Part shown: piece after piece, positions 1 through 9,216 of the stretch
Position numbering within the stretch: position 1 is the first letter of the stretch
Layout: each line of letters opens with the position of its first letter
Assembly (NCBI GenBank): GCA_003024985.2
Contig: PXIH01S0049462.1
Reading direction: 5' to 3' (one strand)
DNA length: 10,356 bases
Origin: Euperipatoides rowelli
Lineage: Eukaryota; Onychophora; Udeonychophora; Euonychophora; Peripatopsidae
Notes under the pieces: generated by a model
Told to the model about the DNA's origin: nothing
Seen by the model: the letters and a program-made list of their open reading frames with translations, nothing else
Databases searched by the model: none
Translations under genes and position numbers: made by a program

Positions 1-169
1 TAGACTACTTTTACTTCTACTTCAAAAGTAACAATTTGGTGAAGTATTTTTTTACTTTTACTTAAGTAAAGAAATTATGAAAGTACTTTTACTTTTACTT
101 AAGTAGGCCATTTTCAATTTACTTTTACTTTTACTTAAGTACTTGCAACAAATACTTTGAACAACACTG
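1..169. mobile_element. Terminal region of a hAT-type DNA transposon (partial)
   Basis: Read inward from base 169 on the minus strand, the end is CAGTGTTGTTCAAAGTA. A CAGTG-type terminus is typical of hAT superfamily inverted repeats. Just inside lie repeated motifs of the form ACTTTTACTTAAGTA, like the subterminal repeats that bind transposase in many hAT elements. The 8 bases outside the end, CCTATTAC (170-177), would be one copy of the target-site duplication. The partner end and any transposase lie left of the window, so neither could be checked. Superfamily assignment is an inference from terminus and subterminal pattern only. Confidence 0.55.
54..141. repeat. Subterminal direct repeats ACTTTTACTTAAGTA
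   Basis: Three copies share ACTTTTACTTAAGTA at 54-68, 91-105 and 127-141. The second and third extend to an identical 21-base unit (85-105 and 121-141) by one more TTTTAC-type repeat. Each ends in the palindrome ACTTAAGT. The pattern fits transposase-binding subterminal repeats of a hAT element, though function is inferred. Confidence 0.7.
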
Positions 170-192
170 CCTATTACAATCTTGTACTCCAT

Positions 193-237
193 TAATGCAC
201 ACTTTTTTAGAGAACTACAGCATATAAGTGTGCATTA
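193..237. repeat. 12-bp perfect inverted repeat with 21-base loop
   Basis: TAATGCACACTT (193-204) is the exact reverse complement of AAGTGTGCATTA (226-237), separated by 21 bases. It lies 24 bases outside the hAT terminus and is not part of that element as delimited here. It could be a remnant of a tiny palindromic element or a chance hairpin in AT-rich DNA. No function is evident. Confidence 0.6.
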
Positions 238-1139
238 TTTTTTTTTAATCCTTCAGTACGGTTGTTAAAATATATAACACTATTACGGTCATCGGTGTTT
301 TTGACATACACATGCTTTTATTTTCATATTCAAATGCCTATTTTAAAAATTAAGATTATTTATGGATAGATTAGGGTTTATTATTTATTATGCAACATTA
401 AAACCATCAAATTAAACTTCTTAAATTTTATTTTTGTGCAAATAAACAAACTTTATTATCTTTTTCTTTAGGCCTACATATAATATAAAAAGTTTCCTTT
501 TCTTCATTTTTAATTTTTTTTTACAAAATATTTTCTCCTCTCATCTATACTTTGTCAGAATGAATTACTCTCATCAAAATTCACATCTCCCATGGCTCAT
601 TGTTGTATAGCATTATCCTGCATAGGGCACCGACCTGACGGGACCCCGAAATAAATCCAACCTGTCAGTCGGGCCTCGATCTGTCAGCTGAAATTTCTTC
701 AGGTTTAAAGTGGCTTTAGACTTTTTATAAAATGGTTGGGTTCAGACTTAGGTTTAGAAAATTGACTCATTGGGATTTTTTCTTTCTTTTTGTATTTGAA
801 AAACCCTAACAATTAAAGTTGACAATTTATACGGTAAAACAAAATCCAATTTTACGGTAATGTTATTGCAGTGGAAAATAAAAAAAGGATTAAAATTAAA
901 AAAAAAAGATGTTGTTTAAACTTTAAAGTAAACTAATACTTCCAGTAAAATGGCTGAACTACTTGGTTCAGATTTGCAACATATTTAAAATTTTGATTTA
1001 TATACTCAGCAATCCTCTAAAGAAAACCTTAATAAATTAAGAAATTTTGACAAAAATGCAATGGAAATTTCGGAGAATTATATTAAACTAGCCAAAAAGC
1101 CCAATGTAAAAGGAAATACAATGGGACCTAGTTATCAAA
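238..1139. other. AT-rich non-coding stretch with one small GC-rich island
   Basis: No reading frame, RNA gene or complete repeat was recognised. The only compositional break is 625-690, where imperfectly repeated phrases of the type CCGACCTGACGGG and CCAACCTGTCAGTCGGG occur. This resembles the edge of an unidentified repeat element. The rest is AT-rich with frequent A and T runs. Confidence 0.6.
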
Positions 1140-1152
1140 CCCCCCCCCCCCC
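1140..1152. repeat. C13 homopolymer in a short C-rich tract
   Basis: Thirteen consecutive C bases, followed to about 1203 by a C-rich stretch on the plus strand. The run length may be unreliable in assembly. No coding or structural role is evident. Confidence 0.8.
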
Positions 1153-1825
1153 ACAACTGTTACCTTGTAACCCCTTCCCCTAATTGACCCTCTCCTAAAC
1201 CCTTCTTCTTCTGCCTATTTATTCTTTTAAAAATGAAAAAATATTATTATGCAAAAACGATTTTAAAAACATAATCTCTAAATATTTCAAAATATCGAAA
1301 AGAAAAAATATTTACTTTTACTATGTTTATTATAGTATACAGTATCATAATAATATTGTTTAATAAGAAAAAAATTCTAATAATAATGCGACTTTTTCAT
1401 GTGCATAGACAAAACGCGTTTATATAAAAAATCTTTTTTATTGATTTACAACAATAGAATCGTGCATCTGCATAATTATAAAAGGTGAGTGATCCTTAGC
1501 GAATTATATAGTAAGATTACTTAAAAGTTCAACATATTAGATCAACAAGTTAAAACCTATAATGATTCAAGATATTACTAGGGAACATTTGCGCAAAAGT
1601 TCAAAATGTTTATAGTGTCTCTAGATTTTATAAACAAGGTAAAATTAACCTGATACCAGAGGNTTAGCATGACTGTTGGGTACCTGGGGCTGAACAGACT
1701 TTTCACACCCACTTAAAAAATATTTTGATAACCATTTTTTTTTTTTTAGTTGTCTGGACGTATGGTTAACTATCTTATTTTATAATGTTTAATTTCATTA
1801 AAAATCAAAATTAAACACTACAACA
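1153..1825. other. AT-rich spacer, no gene seen
   Basis: No supported gene or RNA. One N lies at 1663, inside a short more GC-rich phrase (about 1650-1705, containing GGGTACCTGGGGCTGAAC), which may be a fragment of an unidentified repeat. Confidence 0.6.
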
Positions 1826-1992
1826 ATGCACCCCCACCCCAACCAACCATGCATCCTCACACCCCACCCAACTCTGCACCCTTGCCCTCAACCCTGAACC
1901 CTCACACCTAACCCTGTACCCTCACACCCCACCGTGCACCTCCCTGCCCTACCCAATCCATCCTGCATTCCCTGCCCCATCCCACCTCCCCC
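1826..1992. repeat. Degenerate C-rich minisatellite, about 20-base unit
   Basis: An almost G-free plus-strand tract made of imperfect units. The clearest consecutive copies are CCTGAACCCTCACACCTAAC and CCTGTACCCTCACACCCCAC, each 20 bases. Flanking copies vary to about 25 bases (CATGCATCCTCACACCCC, CCTGCATTCCCTGCCCC). The minus strand therefore carries many GGG and GGGG runs with short spacers, a pattern able to form G-quadruplexes. Units contain telomere-like CCTAACCCT once, but this is not a telomeric array. Confidence 0.7.
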
Positions 1993-2028
1993 TAAAAAAA
2001 TTATATAAAAAAAAATTTTTTGGCACTC

Positions 2029-2100
2029 CCCTGTGGTGGTACCCAGGCCGGATTACCACTCCTGAACCCCCTCCCCCAGCTACGCCTCGATCTGATACCC
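2029..2100. repeat. GC-rich island, probable fragment of an unidentified repeat
   Basis: A GC-rich block in AT-rich surroundings. On the minus strand it contains GAGGCGTAGCTGGGGGAGGG, a phrase of the kind seen in many dispersed marine-animal repeats (general recollection, not searched). It shares the 11-mer GCCTCGATCTG (2084-2094) with the island near 673-683. No termini could be defined. Confidence 0.35.
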
Positions 2101-3056
2101 ACAATAATTAGAAAGTTTTNTATAGTTGTGTTATTTGCTATCTGGGGACAAAGCTGTCTGAATATATTTCAATCACAGAATGTTAATGAGTTACAGCAAT
2201 TTATTAATAAGGAATTAATTAAAAGTTATTCTTTATTTTCACTAAATGATTCTCAAATGAAAATAAATTGGGATAACAAAATAATGTATTTTGGAATTTT
2301 TAGTTAAAATTAAGTATTAATAAATCTCATTAGAAGAATATAATTATAAGAATCAATGTGTTCTTTATTTACTTGTATGATAATAATAGAGTTTAATTGT
2401 TTTGAAGAACTATGTAAGTGTGAATTGCAATTATCAATAAAAAATAAATTATTAATAGTACTTCATTCCTTATAGAAAAAATTGTTATTTAATTTTTAAT
2501 CATACCACCAATATAGTTTATGTAATAAAACTATTTAAAAAAGGGAGAAATTAATAAAATATATAGACATATTTTAAGTTAACAATGTTTATAATAATAT
2601 GTTAAATAAAAAATAAATACCAAACAATATAAATGAAAACTAAATATTTTTCTAGCAAAAAAATCCATTGTTTATACGGTCCCTAATATGCTTTACTTTA
2701 GTCAATAAGATCGTAAAGCTTTAAGGCATCATTTGTGAAAGTTCTTTCAAATAATAAATACATTCATCAAACTTGTAGCACATCATTTTCCATTTTTTCT
2801 TTCTTACAATATTCCTCATCAAATTAATTGCATGAAATGACATATTTCAGTTTTTTATCTAGTCAAGCTAAACTAAAATCAAGAAATAATACAAACTAAT
2901 GCAAACTATTCCAGACAAACCAGTTTTCTTATATTGATTTTAAACAATTCTTTTTATCTAGTAAAAATGTTTTAATAATTAGCAATCAATAACAAAACTT
3001 CTGTCATATAATAAGCATTAGATAATACTTCTACTGTACTAATGAATCAAAGAATG
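2101..3056. other. AT-rich spacer, no gene seen
   Basis: Strongly AT-rich, with an N at 2120. No domain-bearing reading frame, RNA fold or bounded repeat was recognised. Short open frames here look like chance. Confidence 0.65.
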
Positions 3057-3399
3057 CAGTGTCGACCAGGCTGCCCTTTGGGTCCCGGGCTGAGAATGGC
3101 CAATAGCCCTTGACCCCAAATCCGTAGCCAGCCTTTTTTAAATTTGATTATTATTATTTTTTTAGTTGTAGGCTCGTTTTGTTTACATTTATCATCCCTA
3201 TATACTGTAATTCCCTGGTTTACCTTTACCGAGACAATGGGTCCCCCATCCTATCATTCTGGTCATAACTATGTAGTTTCTTATGTATTTTGTTCAGTCA
3301 CGGGGGGGGGGGGGGAGTGGAGAATCACTAGAATACAGATCCTTCCACCCCTTCAATGTGAGGGGGATCACCAGCCAGCCGGCTGGGCCACTGACACTG
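3057..3399. mobile_element. Possible small non-autonomous hAT-like element (MITE-like)
   Basis: The block opens with CAGTGTCGACCAGGCTG and closes with GGGCCACTGACACTG, so the outermost seven bases (CAGTGTC / GACACTG) are perfectly inverted. The bases just outside, AAAGAATG on the left and ACAGTATG on the right, agree at 6 of 8 positions, as expected for an aged 8-bp hAT target duplication. Both ends are GC-rich while the middle is AT-rich, with a G14 run at 3302-3315. There is no coding capacity. Beyond seven bases the termini match poorly, so chance pairing of two CAGTG motifs remains possible. Confidence 0.35.
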
Positions 3400-4510
3400 A
3401 CAGTATGTGTTATGGACCTAATGTAAGCTCCATATAGCTATAGATGGAGTCACTAAATGAGAACTTTTCTAATCTTCCAAGTTTTGATACATTATTAAAA
3501 TGTTACAATATTTGAATCGTAAAAGCTATAGATCTGTTTTTTAAAATCCTAAATTAGAGAATAGACTTTATAGATTTGATTAATTATAAATGTTCAAATA
3601 AACACTGTGGGGGAGAATTTGAATATTAATATAGTTTCGTATTGTTTATTTATTTCAGTTGTCACCAATTCTATAATTTCAAATTGCAGTAAATGTTAAA
3701 AAAAAAAATCCAATATTAAATCATTATAAGAATCCATAATTTAACCATTAATTGATTTTTTATTATTATTAATTTCTAAAGTTAAGTCGGCATTATCTGG
3801 GTCTGCATGCAGCTGAATTAATACAATTTTTATTTTAATATTTGTATTTTTCATTTGATTATAAACATTTTTGCAGCATTTGAACCTTTTTATAAAGTAA
3901 TGCAGCTGAAACAACAATCCAGAATAGGAAAATATGTCTAACATTATTCAATTACTGTATAGAGATGAATGCAAATTGTATATAAAATGTTGCAGTCATA
4001 TAATATTGAATAATTTTATTTGACTATATAATTTTAGCTTAAAAAAAAAAAAAAAAAAGGAATGCATGCAATTTATTAATAAAATCCACAAAGGACTGCA
4101 ACTTCTATAATTATGTAGACTGTAAGTAATTTCTTTAATTACGTTTATTATAATGAGTTACATTTATTTATATTAATACTTAAAATTAAATGTCATCTAA
4201 AACAACTTTATTATTTGTGAAACAGTCTGCAGTAAGCAAAGATACACAAACATATAGCCTATTGTCTATGGATAATAAATAATGCCTGTGATGCGGCCAT
4301 AGCTCCTCCAAGCATTACCAAACATGTTAAACTACAACACTCTTCACTGAAAAAGGCTCATATAGAGCAGAGAATGGGTACTAAATCTCTATATAAAATT
4401 ATTTCTATACTACAAATAAAATCATAACTAAGAATAATGACCATGTGAAAGCAAGTGTTAGTACAGGGGATGGAGGTACGATTCAGTCCTCATTTTTTTA
4501 AAAAAAAAAA
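3400..4510. other. AT-rich spacer, no gene seen
   Basis: No supported gene, RNA or bounded repeat. It includes an A18 run at 4041-4058. The last part (about 4440-4510) ends in a T7/A-rich stretch next to the 3' end of the central LINE and may hold its insertion site, but no target-site duplication was identified. Confidence 0.6.
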
Positions 4511-4695
4511 TTTCCCGTAGGAACTGTATTTATTCACATATGTACAATTTTTTTTTATCTTCTTCTTTCCAGAATACAACAATGATGATCTTGCCATTCA
4601 GCCATATTGCGTTTTTAAACCCAGAAAAAAAAAAGAATATACGGTACTCATAAAAAAAAATTTAAACTCAAACCCAATACCTCTTCAGGTTAAGA
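4511..4695 (-). other. LINE 3' UTR with tail shared by the SINE
   Basis: This is the stretch downstream of the ORF2 stop. AATAAA lies at 4529-4534 (TTTATT on plus). The plus-strand segment 4529-4597 aligns with 10045-10110 of the right-hand SINE. Shared blocks in order are TTTATT, ACAAT, TTCTTCT, CCAGA, TACAACAATGATG and CCAT, with only small gaps. In LINEs the 3' tail is what the reverse transcriptase recognises in stringent families. The end of the element could be anywhere from about 4511 to 4528. Confidence 0.7.
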
Positions 4696-5110
4696 TTACA
4701 ACCTGCATATCCCAAAGAGAAGACAGCATCTCCTCCTCCTCCTCCAAAAAAAAAAAAAAAATAGATCTTTATTAATCTCATAGTGAACTGCACTTAAAAC
4801 CTTGGCAAAACCTTTCTCTAGTTTTAGCCCCTGAAAAACTATATTGCATCTCACTTTCCATAGTGCAAAAAAAAATAACAAGTATATATTTTTTAACTCT
4901 CTGCACCACCCCAAAAATAGACTTTTTTTCCCAAGCCAAGCTTAAATTGTACTTAAGCCACACCTTTCTCAGCACATAACCCATATACTCCCTGCCCTTT
5001 AAACATTCCCAAAATAAATTATCATGTCCCTCAACCTGCTCAAAGCCCAAGGGATAACTCACATTTTATGTTCTAATTATCCCCATTCTGTACAACCTTT
5101 CTTTAACAGG
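4696..5110 (-). pseudogene. C-terminal region of LINE ORF2
   Basis: The frame reads LPVKERLYRMGII, a stop, then SYPLGFEQVEGHDNLFWEC. This matches the layout of the C-terminal Cys/His motif of L1/Tx1-type ORF2 (CxxCG, E, H, LFW, C), but the first cysteines are lost. Near 4914 the coding frame changes, and the better continuation is NIYLLFFFALWKVRCNIVF and then AKVLSAVHYEINKDLF, not the longer open frame ending at 4778. It runs through a T16 tract and (GGA)5 microsatellite to a stop at 4696-4698. The exact original C-terminus is blurred by the simple repeats. Confidence 0.7.
4731..4761. repeat. (TCC)5 microsatellite followed by A16
   Basis: TCC repeated five times (4731-4745) is followed by sixteen A (4746-4761) on the plus strand. 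It falls within the last codons of LINE ORF2, where it would add a run of Phe and Arg. It is most likely a post-insertion expansion. Confidence 0.85.
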
Positions 5111-5275
5111 TAAAATTCTAAGATAGAACAATCATGAAGTTCTGAAAGTTTCCTTTAGTATGAAGCCCAGTAACATTGTTCAAATTAATTTTAGAATTTA
5201 TATAACCATTAAGCCTATCTTTATCCAAATGGTGAGCATAGCTAACTGCCTTTAAGAAATTCTATCCCCACCCTC

Positions 5276-6762
5276 CTATACCTGCCTTACTTCACAAAAT
5301 ATTCTGTTATTTACATTTATAACTATGAACAATTTGTTCAATATTGGATCGTAGTAAATATTTGATAAAACAAAATTATAAATAACCAGTTGATTCAATG
5401 TTATAAGCTGAATTACATCAAACCCATCATTTTTACATCTTAAAATAACCTTATCATTAGACAAGTATTTACACTTGCCGAATATACAATTTTGTATAAC
5501 TCTGTTAAACTTTTTAACAAATACATTAGTAATCAAAACAAAAGGCAAATAATAAATAAACTTAGAAATTTTAAACATATTCACCAGTCTCACTCTTTCT
5601 ATCCACCCTTGACATATAAAATATATTCTCTTGGCAATAGATTCAATTTCAATAAACTTTGCTTCCAANACTTTTTTCAAAAGAACCTTGGAATTAACCA
5701 ACGGATAAGGAATTCCCAATATAAGAGAATGAGTACTAATTATTTCTCAATACTGCAACGCTCGTCCCCTATTGACATCCCAAACAGAACTTTTATCAAA
5801 ATTAACCTTTACCCCAGTACCACTCATGAAAAAACTTAAAATTTTATATACTGTAGCAATTTGCTCCCTAGAAGTAACAATGACATTAATATCATCTATG
5901 TATGGATTTTTAATAAAGTATTAAAGGTTGACTAATACTTTATTAAAAATCCATACCCCTCCTGCATATCTCTTTAGAAATGTAAACAAATCTCCCATAT
6001 AAAGAGTGTACAAAATTATTGCAGACAATGGAGATCCCTGCAAAACACAATCACCTACCTCATCAAAATGTGAGAATTTATTGTTATTGATAAACGCAAG
6101 TGATTTATTTTTGACCAGACTTATTATTAATCTGGAAGTCTTATTAAACCCCAACATTTTAAAGAGCATGTACTCTAAATAAGATGCATTAACATATGTA
6201 AAGGTACTGGACATGTCCACCTTGATAACATAATTATGTCTCAGAATGCTCTTACAATGCTTTAAACTGAAAACTGTGTGCAACAACATGAGTGCCCTAT
6301 AAATGGGCCGCCCCTTAATACCATAACCCCCTCAGGGAGGAGCTTCTCCACCAAAGGTGAAATATGCCCCCAACAAAATTGTTTGAATTAATTTAACATC
6401 AGCATTAATAAGGGCAATGGGCCTGTATTGTGAAATATCACTAATATGAGCATTAACATCACCCCACCCCTTCATAATCATTTTTACAAATGCAGCATTA
6501 TGATCAACCATACTGTCATCACTGAACAATCCATTAAATAAAAAATTCTTATAATCCAACAAAACATTAATGCACTCATGTTCATTATTTTGTAGAAAGA
6601 ATAGCCCAACTCATCAGGGCCTACAGCAACCTTAGATATTGATGACTTAATGGCAATCATCAGTTCACCAATTGTAATATATTGATCCAAAAACAATGAG
6701 TCTTCTTCTGAAATAACAAGATTTTTTTTTAATATAAAACTTATACCTATGTAATTTATCAC
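5276..6762 (-). pseudogene. Reverse transcriptase domain and thumb of LINE ORF2
   Basis: RT landmarks in order: KVAVGPDELGYSFYK (around 6610-6621), SQYRPIALIN (YRP at 6419-6427), GRPIYRAL, motif A VDMSSTF with the catalytic Asp at 6215-6217, motif B LQGSPLS (6029-6040 for QGSP) and motif C YIDD at 5891-5902. A thumb-like part follows with LGIPYPL, YYLPFVLITNVFVKK and NCIFGK. All three catalytic aspartates are present. The stretch between motifs B and C has been rearranged by a palindromic insertion carrying a TAA (5921-5923), about four residues longer than the same interval in the neighbouring LINE. Except for a frame change near 6570, the region is one frame with stops at 6332, 5921 and 5747. 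Confidence 0.87.
5900..5956. repeat. Perfect 24-bp inverted repeat with 9-base loop, on the RT catalytic motif
   Basis: Bases 5900-5923 are the exact reverse complement of 5933-5956, with AAGGTTGAC between. The left arm overlaps the Tyr codon of the YIDD catalytic box of the LINE reverse transcriptase. The repeat keeps the RT frame but introduces a TAA at 5921-5923. Arms without a single mismatch inside a heavily decayed element suggest a late local event such as short-range template switching. An assembly artefact cannot be excluded. Confidence 0.9.
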
Positions 6763-7300
6763 ATATGTTAAAATACGCTGAATTTCTTTTATTCCTCAAC
6801 ACACGACTCAGGTCAGAGATAAAATAGTTCTGTGTTTTCCTCACAATCTCTAAATCATTATCAATCAATGCATCATCAATCTTTAATAGATGAATATTAG
6901 AGGCTTTGTTTCTCTTCCTCAATAAAGAAACCAACTTCCATTTCGGAGACCGAATCGTAGAATAGATATCTTTCCTGAATTTTAATAAAATATGTTCTCT
7001 CTCTACAACTAATAAATATTCATTCCTGTACTTCAATTTCAAAACAGTATCTTCCGAAGAGGCTGACTGGTTAATCAAAGAATTAACCTACCTATTATTT
7101 TCTTCAATCTCAATATTAATAGCCCTCATAAACTAATATGCCGAAGACTTAAACAATATCCACTTTAAATAGAGGCTAAGCAAATCACTCTTTACCAAGG
7201 ATATAGTTGATGGCAAAGCCACAAATTTTCCCATAATACCTTCAGACCAATGCGGAGAAATGCCTCTTCAAAAAAACTTCTCATTTTCAATATTATAAAT

Positions 7301-7953
7301 TCATAGAAACTTCATAATTACATGGTCTGTAAATGGTATAAACTCATAATTGAGCTCACAATCAAAAGAAAAGTTATCAGGAATCAATATCCGATCTAGT
7401 CTATTCCCAGACCTACAATCCCATCTGGTATCAATATGTCCCATATTCTTAACTACTGCTATATCCATTAGATCAAATCTCTCCATAAACTTAGCATTAA
7501 CACTTTCTTTATATAACAAGTTAATGTTATGATCACCAATAACAAAAACGTTGTTGTTAGTATCCTTTAATAATCCATAAAGTATTGAATAAACTTCAAC
7601 TCTAAGCGTAGAAAGAATCAGGGCATGAATATTAAATACATAAATAGTCTACCTCGACTATAAATCTCCAAACACATAATATTTTCACCAATATTCCTAA
7701 TCGTTTTCATCAAATGAATAATCTTGGATATCAGAATCGCTATACCCTGTTGACAGCTATTCAGACGATTCTCGTAAACAACATAATCATAAACTATAGA
7801 TCTCCATAAGCCATTGTCCTCCATTCTTCTTCATCAAGTCTCCTTTAATAACAAAATATTAGGAGATATACAAGTTACATACTTTAAAATAATTAAATCA
7901 ATTTTCCTTATATTCAAAGATCTTACATTAATAGAAAAGGCAGAAGAAAAGGA
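7301..7953 (-). pseudogene. AP-endonuclease domain of LINE ORF2
   Basis: Family landmarks appear in the right order. SINVRSLNIRK (from 7935) matches the usual N-terminal Asn strand. KET holds the metal-binding glutamate (7840-7842). GIAILISK and CLEIYSRGRLF follow, then FNIHAL, equivalent to the NIYAP motif. GDHN (7526-7537) matches GDFN, RLDRI is centred on Asp 7394-7396, and FTDH (7322-7333) matches the catalytic SDH. These motifs define the DNase I-like fold that cuts the target strand in target-primed reverse transcription. The catalytic positions I could read are conserved. Inactivity comes from two adjacent TGA codons just after KET and a frameshift near 7638. Confidence 0.85.
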
Positions 7954-7977
7954 GTACCTGCCATGATAAAACCATAA

Positions 7978-9216
7978 CTAACTACCCTTCCCGTCATTAC
8001 TAATGGAGGCATTCAAATAAAATTCAAAACTAACGTTCTTAGTTTCAACATTTCTTACCTTTAAATTATTTTTATCACCACCATTATCATTAGATTCACT
8101 TTTAATAATGCACATCTGCTTCATTTGTTCCCTCTTACTTCTTCTCAGCACATTAATGTTTGAAGGCAAGGAACCTTCATATTCTGCTCTAGTAACTTTC
8201 TCAGGATTGACCTCATCCATTTCTTCATTATCAGAAGACACAGGCGTAGCCAGCGCCCCCAATTCTTGCCAAAGCTTAAAGGCAGGATCAGAAAATAGGC
8301 ACTCATCATCCACAAACATAGGAGGATCCTCCTTCATCTGTTATCATTCTCATTTCCTAATTTATTACCAGTATCAGCAATATTATTCTCAGAAGTTCCA
8401 ATATTCACATCACAGACTCAATAAACTCTTCTTCATTAACATTATTCTTCCTTAATATGCTAGAATAAAGAAGTTTCTTTTTTTTTACCGTACACAATTC
8501 TCGTGATCACCAGCAAATAATTTTTGACACTCTTTGCATCTGCTAAAGTTTCACTCAGCAGACTTATGCCCGACTTATCTACAAGACAGACAGATTGGTT
8601 CCCTGCCCCTTATTGTGACAAGCAAAGTGATACCCCCAATGTTCATAATATGTGGAATTGCATCCAATTGAGTTCCAGAATTTAATACAGCTTTCACTGA
8701 AATCAACCTTGATTTAAAATTCATATCGCTCAACACTTTAAAGTCATCATTTTCAATTTTAGTGATGTTAACATAAGGATTTAAAGCCACTTGTATTTTA
8801 CCAGGATCCCCATCAGTTGGATACAAATGAATTTGGATATCTATCGTCTGACTTAGGCCTCCAAAAGAAGAGGGAACAACATAAGCACCATTAAAACTTC
8901 TAAATAAACGCTGAACCTACACCTTCTTTTCCTCAGTAATAAAATCGATCCCCAGATATCTCGTATTCCTTGGAAAATAGATACTTGCTATAGACTCCTT
9001 TCCAACCAACCTTACAACCACCAAGATTACCTCCACAGCATTAACTCGAGCATCAAAATCCTCACTAATCATCGTAAAAATGAATCTTTTGGGCGAATAC
9101 ACAGATAACATTGCTTTATGCCAGCATCTCAAACTTTTTAGCAACTTAATGTAACTATCTGAATTATTAATCGAATCACCAATTGAATTATCATAATTCC
9201 CCATATCTCTCTGCAA
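7978..9216 (-). pseudogene. LINE ORF1: CCHC-knuckle RNA-binding protein, decayed
   Basis: ORF1 proteins of this group coat the element RNA. The likely ATG is at 9202-9204 (MGNYDNS). One frame carries the whole protein, interrupted by TAG 8917-8919, TAA 8575-8577, TGA 8551-8553 and TAA 8485-8487. A conserved-looking part ends in AIPHIMNIGGITLLVTIRGR, typical of the region before the zinc knuckles. The first knuckle spans 8592-8551 with spacing CX2CX4HX4C, but its last Cys is now TGA. A second Cys/His cluster, RCKECQKLFAGDHENC, lies at 8541-8494. After it the sequence drifts between frames and then reads as an acidic and basic tail (MKEDPPMF to SNDGKGS) ending in TAG 7978-7980. ORF2 begins immediately downstream in the same frame. 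Confidence 0.75.

Larger units (their letters stand above)
4696..7977 (-). pseudogene. LINE ORF2: endonuclease-reverse transcriptase, decayed
   Basis: ORF2 would nick target DNA and copy the element RNA at the nick. Its span corresponds to about 1,090 codons, normal for the group. In order it shows an AP-endonuclease (about 7953-7301), a linker (7300-6770), RT fingers and palm (6762-5880), thumb (to 5276) and a C-terminal region (about 5110-4696) with GHDNLFWEC and ALWKVRCNIVF, which resembles the Cys/His zf-RVT-type tail. Frame changes are needed near 7638, in the homopolymer 6722-6730, near 6570, on both sides of about 5275-5110, and near 4914. In-frame stops include 7834-7836, 7831-7833, 6332-6334, 5921-5923 and 5747-5749. 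No in-frame ATG precedes the endonuclease, so the original start is unknown. Confidence 0.85.

Noticed and set aside
1880-1915. Interstitial telomeric repeat
   Set aside because: CCTAACCCT occurs only once inside a degenerate ~20-base minisatellite; there is no hexamer periodicity.
2020-2307. Plus-strand open frame of 95 codons
   Set aside because: It starts at a TTG within a GC-rich repeat fragment, runs across an N and into AT-rich DNA, and shows no recognisable domain. It looks like a chance frame.
3144-3437. Plus-strand open frame of 97 codons
   Set aside because: It runs through a G14 homopolymer and the end of a possible MITE-like element; composition changes abruptly and no family is recognisable.
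3741-3944. Minus-strand open frame of 67 codons
   Set aside because: Low-complexity Asn/Ile/Lys-rich translation of AT-rich DNA with no motif.
4466-4495. B-box-like GGTACGATTC on plus
   Set aside because: No A box at tRNA spacing upstream and no SINE body; a single short match in AT-rich DNA is not enough.
4778-4914. End of the longer minus-strand open frame (VIFFCTMESEMQYSF) as the ORF2 C-terminus
   Set aside because: The overlapping frame reads ALWKVRCNIVF, which fits the expected Trp/Arg/Cys pattern of LINE ORF2 tails much better, so a frameshift near 4914 is preferred.
5492-5839. Plus-strand open frame of 115 codons
   Set aside because: It is the antisense shadow of the LINE RT thumb, which has clear motifs on minus.
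7350-7532. Plus-strand open frame of 60 codons
   Set aside because: Antisense shadow of the endonuclease domain between GDHN and the catalytic TDH.
8108-8455. Plus-strand open frame of 115 codons
   Set aside because: Antisense shadow of the ORF1 C-terminal tail, no domain of its own.
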